Positions 14,833 through 26,212 of a stretch of DNA of 64,000 nt are shown here, piece by piece. A program made the translations under genes and the position numbers. The stretch lies in contig WPIO01000006.1 of the NCBI GenBank assembly GCA_009760855.2, positions 2,530,501 through 2,594,500 of the forward strand, read 5' to 3'. Origin of the DNA: Cristatella mucedo. Its lineage: Eukaryota; Bryozoa; Phylactolaemata; Cristatellidae. The first letter of the stretch is position 1, and every line of letters begins with the position of its first letter. The notes under the pieces were generated by a model. That model saw only the letters and a list, made by a program, of their open reading frames with translations, searched no databases and was not told the DNA's origin.

Positions 14833-14922
14833 GCATTCACTAAGCCACCTTGGTATCCCTGGTGTGTACATTGCTGCGCTCACTGCTTCGCTTGCTGCCA
14901 TCTTTCTTGAGAGGAAGCAAAG
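14833..14922 (+). CDS. TMEM135: TMEM135 coding exon b
   Basis: 90 nt. Its first base completes the split Arg codon from exon a, and its last two bases start another Arg codon. The acceptor is CTTCCTGCAG and the donor GTACGT. It encodes residues 44-72, with a hydrophobic helix GIPGVYIAALTASLAAIFL followed by the basic ERKQR. The vertebrate counterpart is GFGAALPASYFAILIERKSRR. Confidence 0.92.
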
Positions 14923-15280
14923 GTACGTCGGCTTGCTAGTCTGCTGTTGCTGCTACTGCTGCTACGCCACCGTCTCACTCGTGCATGCGCGAGCTCTTCT
15001 CGGTTGCCGCCGACCTTCTATCGATCTCAGTTTGCTAGTGATAAACGTTGTGGGATCTCGTTTTGCGCCGCCTCACCGTGCTACCACACCTTTATGGCTC
15101 GTTTGTTGCGGCCTGCTGACGGGCACGAATTAGTCCAGGGGGCGGCAATGTCCTCGAAATCTTGTTTTGAAATCTCGCTGCTCGAGGCTGCTTTCAGGAT
15201 CAGGTGGATGCGTGAGCTGGCCGTGATGGATTCAATCTGATCTCGGGAGGGTCTGCTTAAAAGGAAAACCACCGTGAAAA

Positions 15281-15347
15281 GCATGCTGACCCAGTGCATG
15301 TAACCCCTAACCATGTTATTCATTTTGTTTGTTTTTCAAGCATGAGC
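15281..15347 (+). mobile_element. LINE-A internal 3'-UTR scrap
   Basis: Sixty-odd bases match the LINE-A 3' UTR (GCATGCTGACCCAGTGCATG through TTTTTCAAGCATGA). Neither the hairpin nor the coding part is attached. Confidence 0.7.
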
Positions 15348-15452
15348 ACTGCTGCCGACAGCGAAAGAATGTTCTCGAAGGGCTTTATGAGCGCTTTAAG
15401 ACTTCTGCTGCCGACAGCGAATGCCGAAGGGAATGAGCGCTTTAAGACTTCT
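15348..15452. repeat. Two-copy tandem duplication
   Basis: A block of TGCTGCCGACAGCGAA, then GAGCGCTTTAAGACTTC, occurs twice. The first unit is about 56 bp and the second about 46 bp after a small internal deletion. A third partial start (TGCTCGAAAG) follows. Confidence 0.8.
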
Positions 15453-17985
15453 GCTCGAAAGAGCTCTACACTGCCGGTGGCAGCGCGATGAGCCGCGTGA
15501 GAGAAGAGACTCGATTAAGATCCGGGAAACTCGTGTGGGTCAGCCGAGGAAGTCCGAAGCCAGACGAAGGACCATTCTAAGGCTTTGGCAAGGCGGCTGT
15601 GCAAGCTGGATATTTCTGCCGAAAGGAGTTCCGTCACTCCGGAGCCATTTTACAGTCATGGCCACTTAGAAGAATTGATTGATTGCCGGCCGGATGAAAG
15701 CGCCAAGTCGGTTGCATCCACGGGCTATGCAAAAGCGCTTGCATGGATCCTACAATGTGCTGACCGACGTGTCACGTGCTGCTACTGACATCTGCTGCTT
15801 CTCGTCAAGGAAGTCCAGAAGATCAGATCGATTGAGAGAAAAAGCAGCAACCTTGTATTAGTCATACCAGAGTGACTTATTAGACGAGCTCTAGGATGCC
15901 CGATCGCCTCGGATTGGTGAGCTGGCCGAATAGCTGCCTTTGCAATGCAGACTGCACTCTTATGATGAGCCAACTGCTTGTCAACTGCTTCGAACTCCAG
16001 CTGCTCGTTGTCTTCATCAGTTTTCGTTGCGATGCAGCATGCTCCATTCGACGCCCACCGAAAATCTTGCTTCGTGAATAGAGCTGGCTAGTTGCTCTTC
16101 CTTTTTGTCACTTAAGTCCACGGTCACGATGCTGTGAAACTGCTTGAGGCACAGAGGAAACTTTCCAGTGTTACAATGACAGCTCCTAAACGATCTCTAT
16201 GACTTTGTGGGGCCACAAATATGTACGTGCACATCGTGAGGCAACCAAAGCAAGCAGTCGACGGTAAGATCAGACGTCCAGCCTTCAAAGGCAAAACGCC
16301 TTGATCGTGGTTAGTCCCCTGTGCTTTAACTTCAAATGAATTTGCGCTAGGCTAATCTTTTTGCCCAGGTGGTCGGGTGCTTGGTTTGGGACGCAGGTCA
16401 TGGGCTGGAAGACCTGTATGGCAAGCTACAAGCAGGATGGTAGCCACTGTAAGCTCTTCTGCTGCCGTTTAAACGAGGCTGTCGAAGCAGCCATCGTTAC
16501 TTCACTTGGCCACAGTGACGTTTGGTGAATTTCCGTGCTTCTGCCGTCATGGAGGCTGTCAGACGTGCAGTCTGGCAGACGACATTACTCAATATGTAGT
16601 GAAAGATGTGCCTTGTACTCGAGCTGCACTGAGCAGATCTCCCGCTTTGACCCTGTCTCCCCTTTCTCTAATCGTTCTGTCCGGCTGTCCGTTCCGTTTC
16701 ACGTTCTCTCTTACTCTGTCTCTAGGGATGTCTGTTCGTCTCTATCCATTATTCTCTACGTCTCTCTGTCTCTCTTTCCATGCTACTCTTTCCTCTGCTC
16801 ATTCTGACTATTTTCCGTTGTCTCAATCTCTGTCTGATATGCTGTGTGCACTGCATTGCTGTCAACATTATTTGTACACAGATAAAGCTTTTAAGATCAG
16901 ACAATCGCGTGTGCTTAATCATTATTTTGCATTGACTTTGCACGTGTTAAGTTGTGCCTGGAAACTGATGACCACCTCCAGTGGAACCATTGGAACTCGG
17001 CACTAATGGCTAATTTGAGCTAATGTCAATGACTAGCATCATGGAACTGTAATGGCCGAGATCTTCGTCTACAGCCTCGGTGCAGTAATCTTTTTTTGCT
17101 TGCCGAGCATAGGAAGCTGTGAGTTTTTTGCGTGCATCGTGTCTCCTGTTAGTCTCCGTGGCTGTCAAAGGGAATGCTTACGTTTTGTATGTACGTGATT
17201 GTACTCTCCAGGGCATCAGTTAATTGAAAATGTGCTGGATTAGTGGCATGCTAATTTTAAGCAAATAGGCAGCATGACTTGCATCGGAATCAAAAGCAAA
17301 ACGGAGTTGTTGTTGCAGGGCCTTTCAGAAAGCCAACGTTTGCCGGCCGGGGGCAAGCAGCTTCAATCTGTTTCTATCAGTCTGGCCTCTGTGCAGAGTA
17401 GTTTGCTGCCAGCTGCTTCATAGCTTCAGGGTCAGCAGCTGCAGACTGGCCGGTCGCCTGTCTAATCACCTTCTCGTGTGTCCTTCTCGAGTTACTTGTC
17501 GGTAGCTGGAGGCAAATCGAGTTGCACTGCTGTCGGGCAGTCGTAATGCATCCTTGAAGGTAGTGCATTCCATGCTCATCTAACTGGAAAGTTGGATTGG
17601 ATCTGGCTCAGGTGCTGGCTCAGGGCATTCAAAGCCGATTCTCCTGTCATCGGTTGTCCTGCCTACGGTTTCTGTGCACCTAGTCAAACGGGGATTTAGC
17701 TGAGTACAAACGATTGGAGGACTCTCACACGAAAGGGAGAAAGCTCACACCCTGAGCTTGAGCTGCATTGCAGCTGTGCAGCTAGTCGTGAGCCATGGTA
17801 GCCTTGCAGCCTGGCAGGGTTGATCTTTTAATGCCGGTCGGAGTTTTGTTCGACCTTCGGATGGAAGCTGAAGGGTTGTGTGCTCTTGGCAGTACATACC
17901 CGCCCAGGCTTGTGCAGTACATTTGAGTTACAGCAATGGCGTAAGCACAGAAATCGCAAGGGAAGTATGTATGTATCTCTTCTGT

Positions 17986-18455
17986 GAGTCCACAAAGCCA
18001 CACAGACTGTGCTGGTGTTGCAAAGGAGAGTTTTGTATAGCGCACTCACAGCCTAAGCGGCTTTTGGTACGTATTTGGTAGCCAACTGACTTCAGCCGAG
18101 CTGGTTTGATCTAGCGGTTAAGGTGCTCGCCCCGACCAAGGTCTGACTGAGGTCGTGAGCTCGAGCCCCGAGGCATATGTGAAGCGCCTGAATAGAGATT
18201 AAGTTCTCTTGGGGCGCTATTTGAATGAATTATATAAATTTTTTATCTCACGCAACAAAGAGAAAGTGGGAATTATTGCAGCATCAGGAGAGCAGTTGAG
18301 GTAGTGAGTAGCATGGAAGTAGCAGCTCAGGACTGCTGCAAAGGATGTGCCATAGTCCATTGAGGACCTGAGGGCACGATGAGGCTGAAACTGGTGAAGC
18401 AGGTGTGAAGGAGCCAAACCTGGGCAAGCCTTGTGGGTCAGCATAAGAAAGGGGC
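17986..18455 (-). mobile_element. LINE-B copy, interrupted by a SINE-D
   Basis: Two pieces (17986-18093 and 18247-18455) match LINE-B at 63340-63780 in order and orientation. The minus strand reads as the retrotransposon C terminus and 3' UTR, ending with the CACAAAGCCACA (plus-strand) tail. Compared with the 63-kb copy, about 125 bp is missing near 18360. The gap between the pieces is exactly the SINE-D at 18094-18246. Confidence 0.8.
18094..18246 (+). mobile_element. SINE-D copy 1 (tRNA-derived, LINE-A-like tail)
   Basis: The A-box-like sequence TGATCTAGCGGTTAAGG is at 18108-18124 and the B-box-like AGCTCGAGCCC at 18158-18168. The 3' part carries the nested hairpin. The outer stem AGCGCC/GGCGCT is 18183-18188 with 18213-18218. 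The inner stem AGAGA/TCTCT is 18194-18198 with 18205-18209, with loop TTAAGT. An AT-rich end follows. It sits inside LINE-B, so it is the younger insertion. Confidence 0.85.
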
Positions 18456-18812
18456 GTGAAGGAAAAGAAGCTTTTTTTTAATGGTGCACGATTCGATCCC
18501 GATTGTGTATGCGTCGCTAGATTTGGCGATTTTGATCGACTTCCCCTTAACCTGCAAAGTGCAGCTGCATGCTGGTGCCATGTTTTTGTGTGGTGGCACT
18601 GGCAGTTGACCGACCTTGGACATAACGTCAGAGTACAGCTGCACATACCTGTTTGTTGCAGATTAGACGAAAACAGGCTGAGGGAAATTTTGCTTTCACC
18701 ATAGCTGCCGTGTGAGTATGGGCGTGAACCCCGTGAGCTTGCGAGTCTCTTAAGTATGTGAATCAGTTGTGCGTAAGTGTGCGTGAGCACACGTGCGAAT
18801 GTATGTCTGCGG

Positions 18813-18814
<2 letters not shown>

Positions 18815-18857
<43 letters not shown>

Positions 18858-18906
18858 GTTTGTGTGTACTCGTTTGTACGTGTGTGTGTGCGTGCGTGTG
18901 TGCGCG
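18815..18906. repeat. (TG)n microsatellite
   Basis: A pure TG run to about 18855, then a degenerate GTGTGTGCGTGC part. Confidence 0.95.
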
Positions 18907-19189
18907 AGCACGAGGTAATGTTCGTAGCATGTGTGGCCATTTGCAGAGTTGGAAATACCAATGCTTCGGTGGCAGCTCAGTGTGCAATATCAGGGTGGGG
19001 GCATCGGCATCAACAAGAAATTAAATGACGAGATCTACGCAGCTTCGTCGACAGTAGGCTTTAGGACACCACTCGGCCTAGTAAAAGCTCTTCGGTTACC
19101 GATACGGCTGATAGAAGAAGAGACTGGCACTCAGTTGTAAAAGTCTTTGACCGGTTCCGGTAGCCTAACCCTGACACTTGATGACCGAT

Positions 19190-21456
19190 CAGTGTGGGTT
19201 TGCCTACGATCTGTCATCATTGGTAGATAGCTACAACACGACGCAAGCTCGACGAGTTTGCACCTCTGACCAAGCGCACTGACTAAGCGTCCTCACCTAG
19301 ACGGCCTATGGTTTACCTCAGACATTTAAACTAGCTAGATCTACTAAGACCAAGCTTGAAAAAGCATACAAAAGATCAGGACTGACTGTCAATCGACAGG
19401 CATACGAGGACTACTGTAGGTCGTACCCATCGATCCTAGCAAAGGCAAAGTCTAGCTTCTATGAAAACATTGTTGAATCATAGATGCACGATCGAAAAAT
19501 GCTGATGTCAACGATCAATCATTCTTCAACCGCTCCCAGATTAGCTCCCTACCTGATGATCCCTGTGACGATCTAGCTGATCGCTTCTCTCGATTCTTTG
19601 TCCAGAAGATATACAAGATCAGGGAGTCTATCCCTGTGATGGCAGCATCCCCCTAGAATGCTGTCCCTCGATTCCTGGCTGCACCTCAATGTCTACATTT
19701 AAGCAGGTCCGTAGTGATCTCATCCTGAAGTTCATATCCCAATCAAAGAATACAACAGGTCCTTTGGACCCTATTCCCACTGTCCTGCTCCTACGGTACA
19801 TTGATCTGCTGCTGCCATGCATAACTAACGTCATTAATATTTCATTAGCCTCATGTCATGTCCCAGCACCTTTCAAAAAAGCTGTAGTCAGGCCACTACT
19901 CAACAAAGCAACACCAGACCAAGAGAACTTGAGTAACTATCGCCCAGTCTCTCTTCTATCATTCCTATCAAAGACACTGGAACGGGTCGTGGCAGACCAG
20001 CTGAACTCCTATATCGAAACCTCACACCTTGCTAGTAAGTTCCAGTCTGGCTTTAGAGCTAATTGCTCCACAGAATCAGCATTGCTTCGGGTGTACAACG
20101 ACTTACGAAGGAATGCAGACATGGGTAGAGTATCTCTGCTAGTTTTGCTCGATCTTTCGGCAGCTTTTGATAGCTTTTTTTGACAGCTTTTGATACTATC
20201 GATCACCAAGTTCTTCTTGAGCGCCTCTCATCTCATCTGGCCATCACTGGCACAGCTCTGCAATGGTTCAGGGCCTATCTCAGTGGTAGACTCCAGAGTA
20301 TTGATGTGAATGGACAAAGATCATACGAGGCACCTCTGAAATATGGGGTACCTCAGGGCTCCGTGGTAGGTCCGGTTCTTTTCACGGTTTGTACTCTTTC
20401 TCTTGTCGATGTGATTGCCAAGCACAATCTAGGCTTTCACTTCTATGCGGATGACACTCAGCTGTACCTTTGCTTTGATCCCTCCCAGCCTTTGAGTACC
20501 TCGAATTCTCTCAACTCCCTTGCTGCATGTATTGATGATTGGAAAACCAAGCGTGATTTTGAAATTGGAAAGGCTAACGCTCAAAACCGGCTCTGCCAGC
20601 ATATCTCCCGTTAAATCTGCACGAAATCTAGGTGTCAAGTTCCAAAGTGACCTTTCGATAGACGACCACATCAGCCCCACAATCAAGTCTGCCTACTTTC
20701 TGCTACGTAACATTGCTAAAATTCGGGCTTGTTTAGACAGGGACACCACATTTAAGTTGGTCATGCATTTGTGACATCCCTTGATGACTTCTGTAACTCT
20801 ACTTGCTGGCCTACCGGCATGTGCAATCAAGCGCTTACAGATGGAGTAAAAATCTGCAGCTAACTGTCGTGAGCAGCACAGTTGCCACATCACACCACTT
20901 CTTGCCGACCTGCACTGGCTACCAGTCAAGCAACGGATTGACTTCAAGGTTTTGTCGCTCACTTTTAGGTCCCTTCATTCTTTGGCTCCAGCCTACCTAT
21001 CAGATCTACTCTTCTACCAGTCTAAGCATCGTACCAAATGCTTCTCGGAATCTAACTGTTTACCTATACCTCGTAAAAACTTCAAATCCTTTGGAGATTG
21101 TGCATTTAGTTCGTATGCTCCCAAAGCCTGGAACTCACTCCCGACTTGCATCACATCCCCTGATTTGACCACATTTAAAAAAAACTTAAAAAAACACTTA
21201 TTTATGACAGCATTTAGTGGGTCCCTGTGACTCGTCCTTTATGTGCTTATGCATGCCGACAGTGTGCATGCTGCCACTAGCCATACTTGCATGCTGATGC
21301 TGTGCATGTCACCCGTAACCGTGTCATTTATGTTGTTTATCAAGTATGATACTACTCACCATTCGATCGCGTTTCCCTTTGCAGCAGATGTAAAGCGCCT
21401 AGAATGTGATTTGAGTTCTCTGAGGGTGCTTTATCAAGTGTATTATTATTATTGTT
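19190..21456 (+). mobile_element. LINE-A copy with near-complete reverse transcriptase (broken)
   Basis: This is the longest LINE-A copy. Reverse-transcriptase landmarks in order are YRPVSLLSFLSKTLERVVAD (about 19940-20000), FQSGFRANCSTESAL, motif A LVLLDLSAAFD (20140-20175), motif B YGVPQGSVVGPVLFTV (about 20340-20390), and motif [15 protein letters not shown] (20440-20480). The thumb and C terminus follow, with PKAWNSLPTC near 21120. Stops and frame breaks are scattered, for example a 23-bp internal duplication in motif A and stops upstream of 19690. The 3' hairpin and ATT tail are at 21390-21456. The endonuclease part is absent. Family: CR1/L2-like non-LTR retrotransposon. Confidence 0.92.
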
Positions 21457-22427
21457 ATCTGCACATACAATGCCAGGGGCAACACCGTAATTGAGGAATG
21501 TGGGATCATCACCTTTACCCCGATCAAGGCACTACTGTAAGAGCTCCACTGTAAGATTGAAGCAATATTCTGGTTTCTGTGTGCTTGGTACACCTCCATA
21601 ATGTTGACTTTTTCTTGACAGTTCACCGTAATGGCTTGTCGATGACCAAATATTATGTGCTTAAGTCCTCTCGAAGTATAGCATTTGCAAGTCTCTTTAT
21701 GGTAATTTTGTACAGGCCATGATCACTTTTTTTTCTCAGTGCTCATGCTTTTATCTGCATTGCTCAAGGCAGAAGAGAGAACATTTGTTGACAGAAAAGA
21801 TGGGAGTTCAGTGACATTCTGAGTAGGGACTGGGTGTCGAACGAAGTAAATTAACGGTTTTTCCTTGTGGGTATTGAACCACGGTATTATCTACAAAAAA
21901 TACAGGCTGACCCTGTGGTTTCACCCTGTCTCCCATGAAGCCCCTATGCTGTGCCAGCACCTGCTGGTCAGTGGTCCTTGACTGCCTGATTGGAGTCAAA
22001 TTGATGTTAACTACCAAGCTACCGGCTGCTGCTGTGCCCTAAATGCAGCAACACGCAAGAAAAGAATGCCAACAATTCCAGATTTCAGCTTCAGGGCTTG
22101 CCACTCGGTTGTGTGCTTTTGGCTGTTTAGGGGATTCGCCCAGATTATGACGAGGAAAGAATATGTTTTTGTGGCTATTTCTCTGCCTTTACCATTTCAG
22201 AATCCTGCTGCTCACCTTCAGCATTTAAAGAGTATTTCTTAGGAACCTGTGCTGGTAGGGTATTATTTTTGTCCATTAATTTTAAATATACGTGCCAGTA
22301 ATTGAATCGTCACTAGAACAAATCTGCCAGTAGATTTTCGTCCGGGTAATATCAGTCCGGTGCAAAAACGAAGTCACGACAGTAGAAGCTGAGCCAGCGA
22401 ATGTTTGAATCACACCATAAGCAAAGT

Positions 22428-22500
22428 GCCAAGGAAGAGATTTTGTTCTCTCAGAGTGCTATTTACATGTTTTAATAGCAATACTATTAATATTATTACT
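22428..22500 (+). mobile_element. LINE-A/SINE-D tail scrap
   Basis: AAAGTGCCAAGGAAGAGATT, then GTTCTCTCAGAGTGCTATTT, followed by an ATTATTA-rich end. It consists of the hairpin only. Confidence 0.5.
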
Positions 22501-22839
22501 AAGCAACTTTACCTCAGCTTCAGGATTCTAGCGGATTCAGACGTTGACCCATTCTAAGCGACGAAACCAATTCGGTCTCGGTTGCTATGCTTTTATGGCT
22601 AGTGCACGGGAATGCATGTTTGTGATTCAGTGGACGAATGGTTCTCGGATGCTCTAACGATGGGCATAGACAGCAATGTTTATTGGAATCTCGAGAAATT
22701 GTGGATATTTTCCGAAACTCTGCCAAAACCTTTATCACATGAAATTCTTTATTTAGAAACCACTTCGTTGATCAATTCTGTAGGTACTTCGGCTATAGGT
22801 CGAGCTTCTGAATTTCTTTCATATCTACAGGGCCATCTC

Positions 22840-23155
22840 TCTTACTCACTCTCTCCCTCCCCCCTCTCTCTCTCTATCTATCTATCTATCTATCCATCTC
22901 TTTCTGTTTCACTCTCTCTTGTGCTCTTTGTCACTCTCTCTCTCTCTCTCCTTCACTCTCTCCCCCTCTCTCTCTTTCTATCAATCACTCACTCTCTCTT
23001 GCATTCTCTCTCTCTCTCTCACTATCCTCTCTTTCGCACACACTCACATTCCCTCACTCTCTCTCTCTCTCTCTCAAACACTCACTCTTTCTCTTTCTTT
23101 TACACGCCCTCTCTATCTCTCGTTGTCTCTCTCTCTCTCTCTCTCTATCTCTCTC

Positions 23156-23243
<88 letters not shown>
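22840..23243. repeat. (CT)n array switching to (GA)n: long dinucleotide hairpin
   Basis: 22840-23154 is CT-rich with TATC, CACT and CCCT interruptions. At 23155 the strand composition flips to a pure GA run ending at 23242. Around the switch, CTATCTCTCT is mirrored by AGAGAGATAG, and the CT run before it is complementary to the GA run after it. The result is an inverted repeat with arms of about 29 bp and a one-base spacer. Confidence 0.92.
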
Positions 23244-24159
23244 GGCAGCAGCTAAGTCTGTGACGAGGCTACGAGGCTTTAGTGACAGTGGTCCACCTCG
23301 AGGATCGATGCAGGGGCCAATGAGGGGACATTTATCGTAGGGCTTGATGAACTAGCTGTGGTGGATGACCACTTCACTGTAAGCAAGGTTGGCAGACTGC
23401 TTTAAAACGAATAAACAGACGATCAAGCTCCTGACCATCGTGTACATCAGGCTGCCCATGTGGTCAAGTGTTTAGCTTACCTGGCATGTGAACCCAAAGC
23501 CAGCCGGTGGCCGATGTCCTGCTGTTGAACATGAGCTACCGGCACGAAATCATTCACAGGTAATTCTCGCAAGGTAGGATAGGAGTGCTGTTACACTGCC
23601 GGCATTCCGGTGGTTACCCGGTGGCAATCCCAGGTAGCTAGGTGGCCGAAAAGTGGTATGTCAATTAGTGTCGCTTAGTTCGTAGGCGCTTGATGGCATG
23701 TACAGCAAAAGTTATCCAACTACAATCGAAATGAACTACTGCACTGATGTACAAGAAGAGCTGAACTCACATTTAAAATTTCACGTTGATGCTTCAGGCT
23801 TGGCTGAGTTATGGAATTTACAAGGCACAAAGCTACCTTGTAAATGAAAAAGTTTGAAATTCAAGCATGTACCTCAACAAGCTGCAAAGTCCACCCCGAT
23901 GTACCAAGATTCGACACGTTGGGACACTAGTTGCATAAGATATCGGTGAATTTGCTAATTTTAGATATGTTGCTTCTGGTTTACTTTTGGCTTAGACATG
24001 GTTGGCCAATTAATTTGTTTATGCTTTCCTTTTATGTAAACATCTTCTAAACTTCAGATTCCATTTTAATAAATGTCTTTTGAAAGTTACCCTAAAGAAA
24101 TATTCGGTTGGTGGACGTCTTCTTCTCAATATATTTTCTCGGCATTTACCCTTAGCTTG

Positions 24160-24315
24160 AGCATATTCACTGCGCCCAGGTGCAAAAATCAGCAATATGG
24201 GCTGAACGAGAGTTGAGAGACGTATTGTGAGGGATGGAGGAATCAAGGCACTGGTACGGCTGTGTGTCATCTGCATTAAAATGAAAGCCTTGACTGTGCT
24301 TTGCATTGCATTGGC

Positions 24316-24401
<86 letters not shown>

Positions 24402-24442
24402 AGAGGGAGGGAGAGAGAGAGAGAGAGAGAGGGTAAGGGAGG

Positions 24443-24520
<78 letters not shown>

Positions 24521-25330
24521 GGACAAAGAGAGAGACACAGAAAGAGAGACAGAGAGACAGACATATACAGACAGACAGACAGGCAGACAGAAAGTATAAA
24601 CATTGTAAAGAAGTGAATCAAAAGCAGATCCCTGGGATAGCCCATACGTTAGAGGCTGATCCAATTATGGTTTGCAGCTGCCGTATATGCCTGGAAACCT
24701 TCCATTGAGGTCGGACCTGAACCATTGCAGTGCAGTGCCAGTGATTCTCAGACAAGATGCTAGGGGCTGAAAAAGGAGTTGGAGATCTATGATATCAAAA
24801 GCTGGAAAGAGAGCATACAGACCTAGCAGAGAGACTACGTAAGCTAAGAAGGCACTATACAGTTGCAGCAATGCTAACTTTATGTAGCGATTAGCTCTAA
24901 AACCTGACTAGAACCTATTTGGTATGTTTAAGATTTTGTTATACATAATTATGCTGGTCTTCCATCAATCGTCCTAATGTCTTTTAAAGTAACGACAATA
25001 GGGAGCTTGGGCCGAAGTTACTTGAGTTCTCCAAGTCATTTGTCTACTTCTTAAGTAGTGAGCTAGTAGCACTTTTTTTTCGAAGGATTCCGAGACAAGA
25101 CCTGGGGCTAAGGACATGTCTGTAATGTTAGTTATGCAGGTCAGCAGCAAATCTAGGCATTTAAGAAGGAGAGCAGTAGGTTTTGGGTGAAGAAGGCCTC
25201 TAGTCTTCTTAGACTGGGAGAAGGACTTCGAGATGAGGTCAGCAGTGGCAGTCTCGAAGGTGTACATTGAGGTAGGGTGCGTAGTTAAGGTATACGAATC
25301 TAGTAGTGATTTAACCATGGTAACGGAGTC
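24160..25330 (-). mobile_element. Decayed LINE-A copy split by a (GA)n expansion
   Basis: Minus-strand reading frames carry degraded LINE-A pieces in the right order: an upstream segment (DLISKSFSQSKKTRGLLHPK, 24974-25318), a motif A/B region (FPAFDIIDLQLL, then ITGTALQWFRSDLNGRFPGI, 24665-24871) and motif C read as FHFNADDTQPYQC near 24230-24270. Between motif B and motif C lies 24318-24527 of GA repeat. Intact copies have GCAAGAGGGAGAGTATAAAC at that point. Confidence 0.8.
24318..24600. repeat. (GA)n microsatellite inside LINE-A
   Basis: A GA run with GGGA interruptions to about 24527, then a degraded AGACAGACAG part ending at GAAAGTATAAAC, which is LINE-A sequence again. Confidence 0.92.
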
Positions 25331-25611
25331 TCTGATCTTGTTTATTCTGCTGACAAAGTTACTAGGAAAGCTGATTGAGCTGCATGGTCACACGGATCGC
25401 TAGGTAATGTCCTGACCTGGCAGTTGTTCAAGGAGATGTATGATTGATGAGCGACGGCCGCGTTTTGGATTGTGCACTTTTTGTGATTCCACCATGTTTT
25501 TCTGAAAGCTAGAATTTGCCGTAGTTAGGATGGGTTGGTACGACCTGTAATAGTCATCGTATGCCAGTCGATGGACAGTCAGTCCTTGCCTTGTGTATGC
25601 TTCCTCCTCAA

Positions 25612-25727
25612 AGATAGACCAAGGTCTGGCTGAGGTCGTGGGATCAAGCCCTGTGGCATATGTGATGCGTCTGAATAGAGATTTTCTCTTGGGGCGCTAT
25701 GCAAATGAATTATAAATTTTTTTAATG
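25612..25727 (+). mobile_element. SINE-D copy 2, 5'-truncated
   Basis: It starts within the tRNA-like part (GACCAAGGTCTGGCTGAGG) and has a degraded B box (GGGATCAAGCCC). It ends with the family tail (GCATATGTGATGCGTCTG, then TCTCTTGGGGCGCTATGCAA), with a short deletion in the inner hairpin. Confidence 0.75.
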
Positions 25728-25865
25728 CGTTGCGGAAGGGCGCCGACATGTCCAGCTGCATCTGAGCGACAGCCACTTGGCGTCGTTGAACCGTGTCTCG
25801 GGCAAAGTTAGAGGAAGCACGAGTCGCCAGTGCGACTTGTGCTTTCCAACTTGTGAGCTGTTAAG

Positions 25866-26036
25866 GCACACTAGGTAAGGTAAGGCGGTTGCTCTTCATG
25901 ACCTCGGTTCCAAGGGCGTGGGTTCGAGTCCTGTGAAGGCGATCCTTTATTGCTGCTGCAAGCGTTGGCGATGGCTTTTTAGGGCTCTTCTGAGCTATAC
26001 GAAAAGAAAACAGTTAAATCAGCTAATATTTTCTTA
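25866..26036 (+). mobile_element. SINE-C copy 4 (first of a tandem pair)
   Basis: The head GGCACACTAGGTAAGG carries a duplicated TAAGG. It is followed by GACCTCGG, the B box GGGTTCGAGTCC, the CTTTATTGCTGCTGCAAGCG block and the tail ACAGTTAAATCAGCTAAT. It is immediately followed by another SINE-C in the same orientation. Confidence 0.85.
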
Positions 26037-26212
26037 TGGGTCGTGATAGCCCAGGAGGTAAGGCGTTAACTCTACACGACCGGGGTCGTGGGTTCGAATC
26101 CTGCAGTTGGGCGATTCTTTATTGCCAACTGCAAGTGGTGATGATAGCCGTGAAGGCTCTTCTGTTGCTATACAAAGGAGACTAGTACGTCATCTAAGAT
26201 TTTTTACGATGG
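26037..26212 (+). mobile_element. SINE-C copy 5 (second of a tandem pair), best-preserved head
   Basis: The A box TAGCCCAGGAGG is at 26047-26058 and the near-perfect B box GGTTCGAATCC at 26091-26101. Spacing is typical of a tRNA-derived RNA polymerase III promoter. The body has ATTGCCAACTGCAAGTGG and the tail GCTATACAAAGGAGAC. The head subtype differs from the neighbouring copy 4. Confidence 0.88.

Noticed and set aside
26091-26101. Functional tRNA gene from the A and B boxes
   Set aside because: The sequence belongs to a repeated SINE-C with a SINE body and tail; no cloverleaf acceptor stem was seen.
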